DNA of 64,000 bases, taken from NCBI GenBank assembly GCA_020249465.1, contig JADCFP010000034.1, forward strand, positions 1-64,000. The letters run 5' to 3'. Of the stretch, positions 62,268-64,000 are shown in pieces (position 1 is the first letter of the stretch; each line of letters starts with the position of its first letter). The notes under the pieces are model-generated. The model was not told the DNA's origin. It worked only from the letters and a program-made list of their open reading frames with translations, and searched no databases. The stretch comes from Roseomonas sp. GTDB lineage: Bacteria > Pseudomonadota > Alphaproteobacteria > Acetobacterales > Acetobacteraceae. A program made the position numbers and the translations under genes.

Positions 62268-62369
62268 GGAGCAGATCACGTTCAGATGGAAAATCTGAAC
62301 GTGTGAGGATGCTCGAAAAACAAAGCGGTAGAGCGGGTGGCGTGAATACGTGTGAACGCAGCACGATCT
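62268..62369 (+). repeat. Intergenic repeat family B, copy 4
   Basis: 102 bases, close to copy B1: GGAGCAGATCACGTTCAGAT-GGAA-AATCTGAACGTGTGAGGATGCTC, the GAAAAACAAAG linker, then GGTGGCGTGAATACGTGTGAACGCAGCACGATCT. The right terminus GATCTA holds the TAG stop of the convergent universal-stress-protein gene. Confidence 0.86.
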
Positions 62370-63201
62370 AATGTGCGGCAAAAATCGCGCAGGGCGCGCG
62401 GCGCAGCAAGTGCTTGGTCGCGGAACCGGTGAATAGGGCACGCAGCCCTGTGTGTTCATAAGCACCCATCACCAACATCCCCGCCGGCATGGCGGCGGCT
62501 TCCGCCAAAAGTGCCTCCACCGGATGCGTGCCAATCACCGGCAGCGCCTTCGCCGCCACATCATGACGCCGCAAATAACCCGTCGCTGTGCCAGCCAGGG
62601 CAGCGGCTTCCGCCTCATCATCCGCTACACTCAAGACCGTGGCGCCACAGCGCCCAAGACCGAGAAGCGCGAAAAGCTGCACGGCACGCAGCGCGCCCGG
62701 TGAGCCATCATAGGCAATCAAAGCCGCGGCGGCGGGATCAAACCGCGCGCCGGGCGGCACCACCAGCAAGGGGCGCGTGCGATCATGCAGCAGCGCTTCG
62801 ATGGTGGGGGATAGGCCATCATCTGCTTCTTCGCGCCCCAGGGTGGAATCGCGGCCCACCACCAGCATGTCATGGCCACCAGCGGCGGCGAGCAAGGCCT
62901 CGGTTGGCGAGGCTTCGAGGGTTTCCAACGCAAAGGGCACCCCATCGGCGGCCCGATGCAGCGCGGCAACAGCCTCCGCCGCCGCAGCCTCAGCCTGGCG
63001 CAGCAAGGCAGCGTCACGCCTTTCCTTGAAGGCAGCAGCGCCCGGGGGTACGGCCTCATGCGCGCCGGTCAGACCGGGGCGATCCATGAGCACTGCCGCC
63101 GTCAGCGTCGCACCAGTATGGCGCGCCAGTGCCAGGGCGTAATCACGCGCGGCAATGGCGCCTTTCGTATCATCCAGGGCCAGAAGAATGCTGCGCAACA
63201 T
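62368..63201 (-). CDS. Universal stress protein (tandem UspA domains)
   Basis: A 277-residue protein with two UspA folds. The first begins 'MLRSILLALDDTKGAIAARDYALALARHTGATLTAAVL', the second 'ALIAYDGSPGALRAVQLFALLG' (about residue 155) and closes with the ATP-loop-like 'VMGAYEHTGLRALFTGSATKHLL'. The first half has a less typical ATP loop ('VVGRDSTLG'). I use the Met at residue 31 of the ORF-track, since the upstream part overlaps the next gene. The stop lies in repeat B4. Confidence 0.87.
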   Translation of the reverse strand: MLRSILLALDDTKGAIAARDYALALARHTGATLTAAVLMDRPGLTGAHEAVPPGAAAFKERRDAALLRQAEAAAAEAVAALHRAADGVPFALETLEASPTEALLAAAGGHDMLVVGRDSTLGREEADDGLSPTIEALLHDRTRPLLVVPPGARFDPAAAALIAYDGSPGALRAVQLFALLGLGRCGATVLSVADDEAEAAALAGTATGYLRRHDVAAKALPVIGTHPVEALLAEAAAMPAGMLVMGAYEHTGLRALFTGSATKHLLRRAPCAIFAAH

Positions 63202-63214
63202 GGCGGATGCTCCC

Positions 63215-64000
63215 TCAAGCAAAGTCAGCGGAAAGGATCCGCCGGAAGATGGGCACCGCCGCCGCCAGATCAGCCAAGGCCACGCATTCACGCGGCGTAT
63301 GGGCGGTGGCGATGGTGCCAGGACCCAAAATCACACAGGGCGCGATATCCTGCAATTCGCTGGCATCGGTGCCATAAGGCGCAGTGGTGGCGGGCTTGCC
63401 GGTGACAGTTTCCGCAAGGCGGATCAGCGGATGATCTGCCGGCAACTCAGGCGGCGTGCCTTCGCGCCTTTCGGTCAGTTCCACACCCGCGCGTGCGGCT
63501 GCTTCGCGCACTGCGGCTTCAATGCCGCTGACATCAATACGGCGGCTGCGGCGGAATTTTATGCGCAGCGTTGCCTGCGCCACCGTCACATTTACCGCCG
63601 TGCCGTGATTATCCAACACCAGGTTGAAATCGGAAAAGGGCGGATCATAGGCAGCGTCGTGATACGCAGGATCGAAGCGCAGCTTTTCGTAAATGGCCTT
63701 CATTTCCACCATGAAGGGGATCAGCGCCCAATTCGCATTGAGCCCCTTGCCGGTGGAAGAATGCGCCTGCACGCCACGCGCAATGGCGGTATATTCGATA
63801 TGACTGCGATGCCCGCGCACGGGTATCAGCGCCGTTGGTTCCGCCACTACAATTCCCTGCAAGCCTAATGATGCGGCCAGCTTCGATTGCGCAGCGATGA
63901 TGCGCGCGCCTTGCTTGCTGGTTTCCTCATCCGCGGTCAGCAGCAGCGTTGCCGGCACATGGGCGGGCAGGCCGCGCGCGGCGATGATACAGGCCGCGAC
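63215..64000 (-). CDS. Acetylornithine deacetylase/M20 peptidase family, partial (N-terminus beyond the window)
   Basis: An M20 metallopeptidase open to the window edge, 261 residues visible. 'LLLTADEETSKQGARII' contains the Glu-Glu catalytic/metal pair; the dimerisation domain is 'ANWALIPFMVEMKAIYEKLRF' to 'VREAAARAGVEL'; 'TAPYGTDASELQDIAPCVILGPG' and 'ATAHTPRECVALADLAAAVPIFRRIL' close the catalytic domain as in ArgE (acetylornithine deacetylase). The ORF-track Met at 63958 is internal; the frame continues upstream to 64000. An ArgE function is likely but not certain without the N-terminus. Confidence 0.85.
   Translation of the reverse strand, partial: VAACIIAARGLPAHVPATLLLTADEETSKQGARIIAAQSKLAASLGLQGIVVAEPTALIPVRGHRSHIEYTAIARGVQAHSSTGKGLNANWALIPFMVEMKAIYEKLRFDPAYHDAAYDPPFSDFNLVLDNHGTAVNVTVAQATLRIKFRRSRRIDVSGIEAAVREAAARAGVELTERREGTPPELPADHPLIRLAETVTGKPATTAPYGTDASELQDIAPCVILGPGTIATAHTPRECVALADLAAAVPIFRRILSADFA

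Overview
This 64 kb window looks like chromosomal DNA of a GC-rich alphaproteobacterium, most likely a Roseomonas-like member of the Acetobacteraceae/Rhodospirillales. The evidence is the syntenic cell-envelope cluster pal-cpoB-tilS-ftsH-folP-glmM, the zapA-6S RNA-fau block, a carotenoid 1,2-hydratase of the purple-bacterial type, two Bug/TctC-type binding proteins and two NtaA/DszA-like flavin monooxygenases. No tRNA or rRNA gene, CRISPR array or intact mobile element was seen. All family assignments come from reading the sequence, not from database searches.

Layout. 1-9.6 kb: partial leuS, a lipoprotein, a NeuD-like acyltransferase, and metabolic genes (polysaccharide deacetylase, FAH-family, AstE-like, MlrC-like, CDGSH, DsbA-like) separated by short structured repeats. 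9.7-18.7 kb: a GGT-like lipoprotein, aminotransferase, wHTH/coiled-coil protein, TctC, SDR, amidohydrolase, SH3 protein and a three-gene nitrile hydratase-family operon with a split beta subunit. 18.8-20.2 kb: an AT-richer sulfotransferase followed by a scar of a repeat, a 107-nt hairpin and a transposase tail. 20.3-27.6 kb: crtC, class I aldolase, the zapA/6S RNA/fau/ymdB-like block, an LLM monooxygenase, a YebC-family gene and a thioesterase. 27.7-38.5 kb: an acetate/propionate-type region (prpE, DnaQ-like exonuclease, CBS-DUF294 protein, MHS transporter, DUF4212 subunit plus sodium:solute symporter, small membrane proteins). 38.6-42.6 kb: TPR glycosyltransferase, second TctC, an IS3 remnant and a broken phzF. 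42.7-58.5 kb, all on the minus strand: two very large paralogous DUF1217 proteins, thiD, glmM, an ABC binding protein and LLM monooxygenase, then folP, ftsH, tilS, cpoB and pal. 58.5-64 kb: an IS1182/IS5-like remnant, a phosphoesterase, MscS channel, PliI-like lysozyme inhibitor, universal stress protein and partial acetylornithine deacetylase-like gene.

Main unusual features. (1) Eight copies of modular, roughly 102-bp intergenic repeats in two related families. Their ends often carry or touch the stop codon of the neighbouring gene. (2) Two adjacent ~770-residue proteins in which a DUF1217-like domain appears split by an insert made of two ~200-residue repeats. (3) A nitrile hydratase/thiocyanate hydrolase-family operon in the order beta-N half, beta-C half, alpha. 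(4) An EF-hand-like calcium loop inside the sodium:solute symporter. (5) A GGT-like lipoprotein without the expected nucleophile threonine. (6) A phzF pseudogene with three independent lesions.

Expected to work together: the uptake and activation genes at 27.7-37.3 kb (short carboxylates), the pal/cpoB envelope genes with ftsH and glmM, and zapA with the small coiled-coil gene in front of it.
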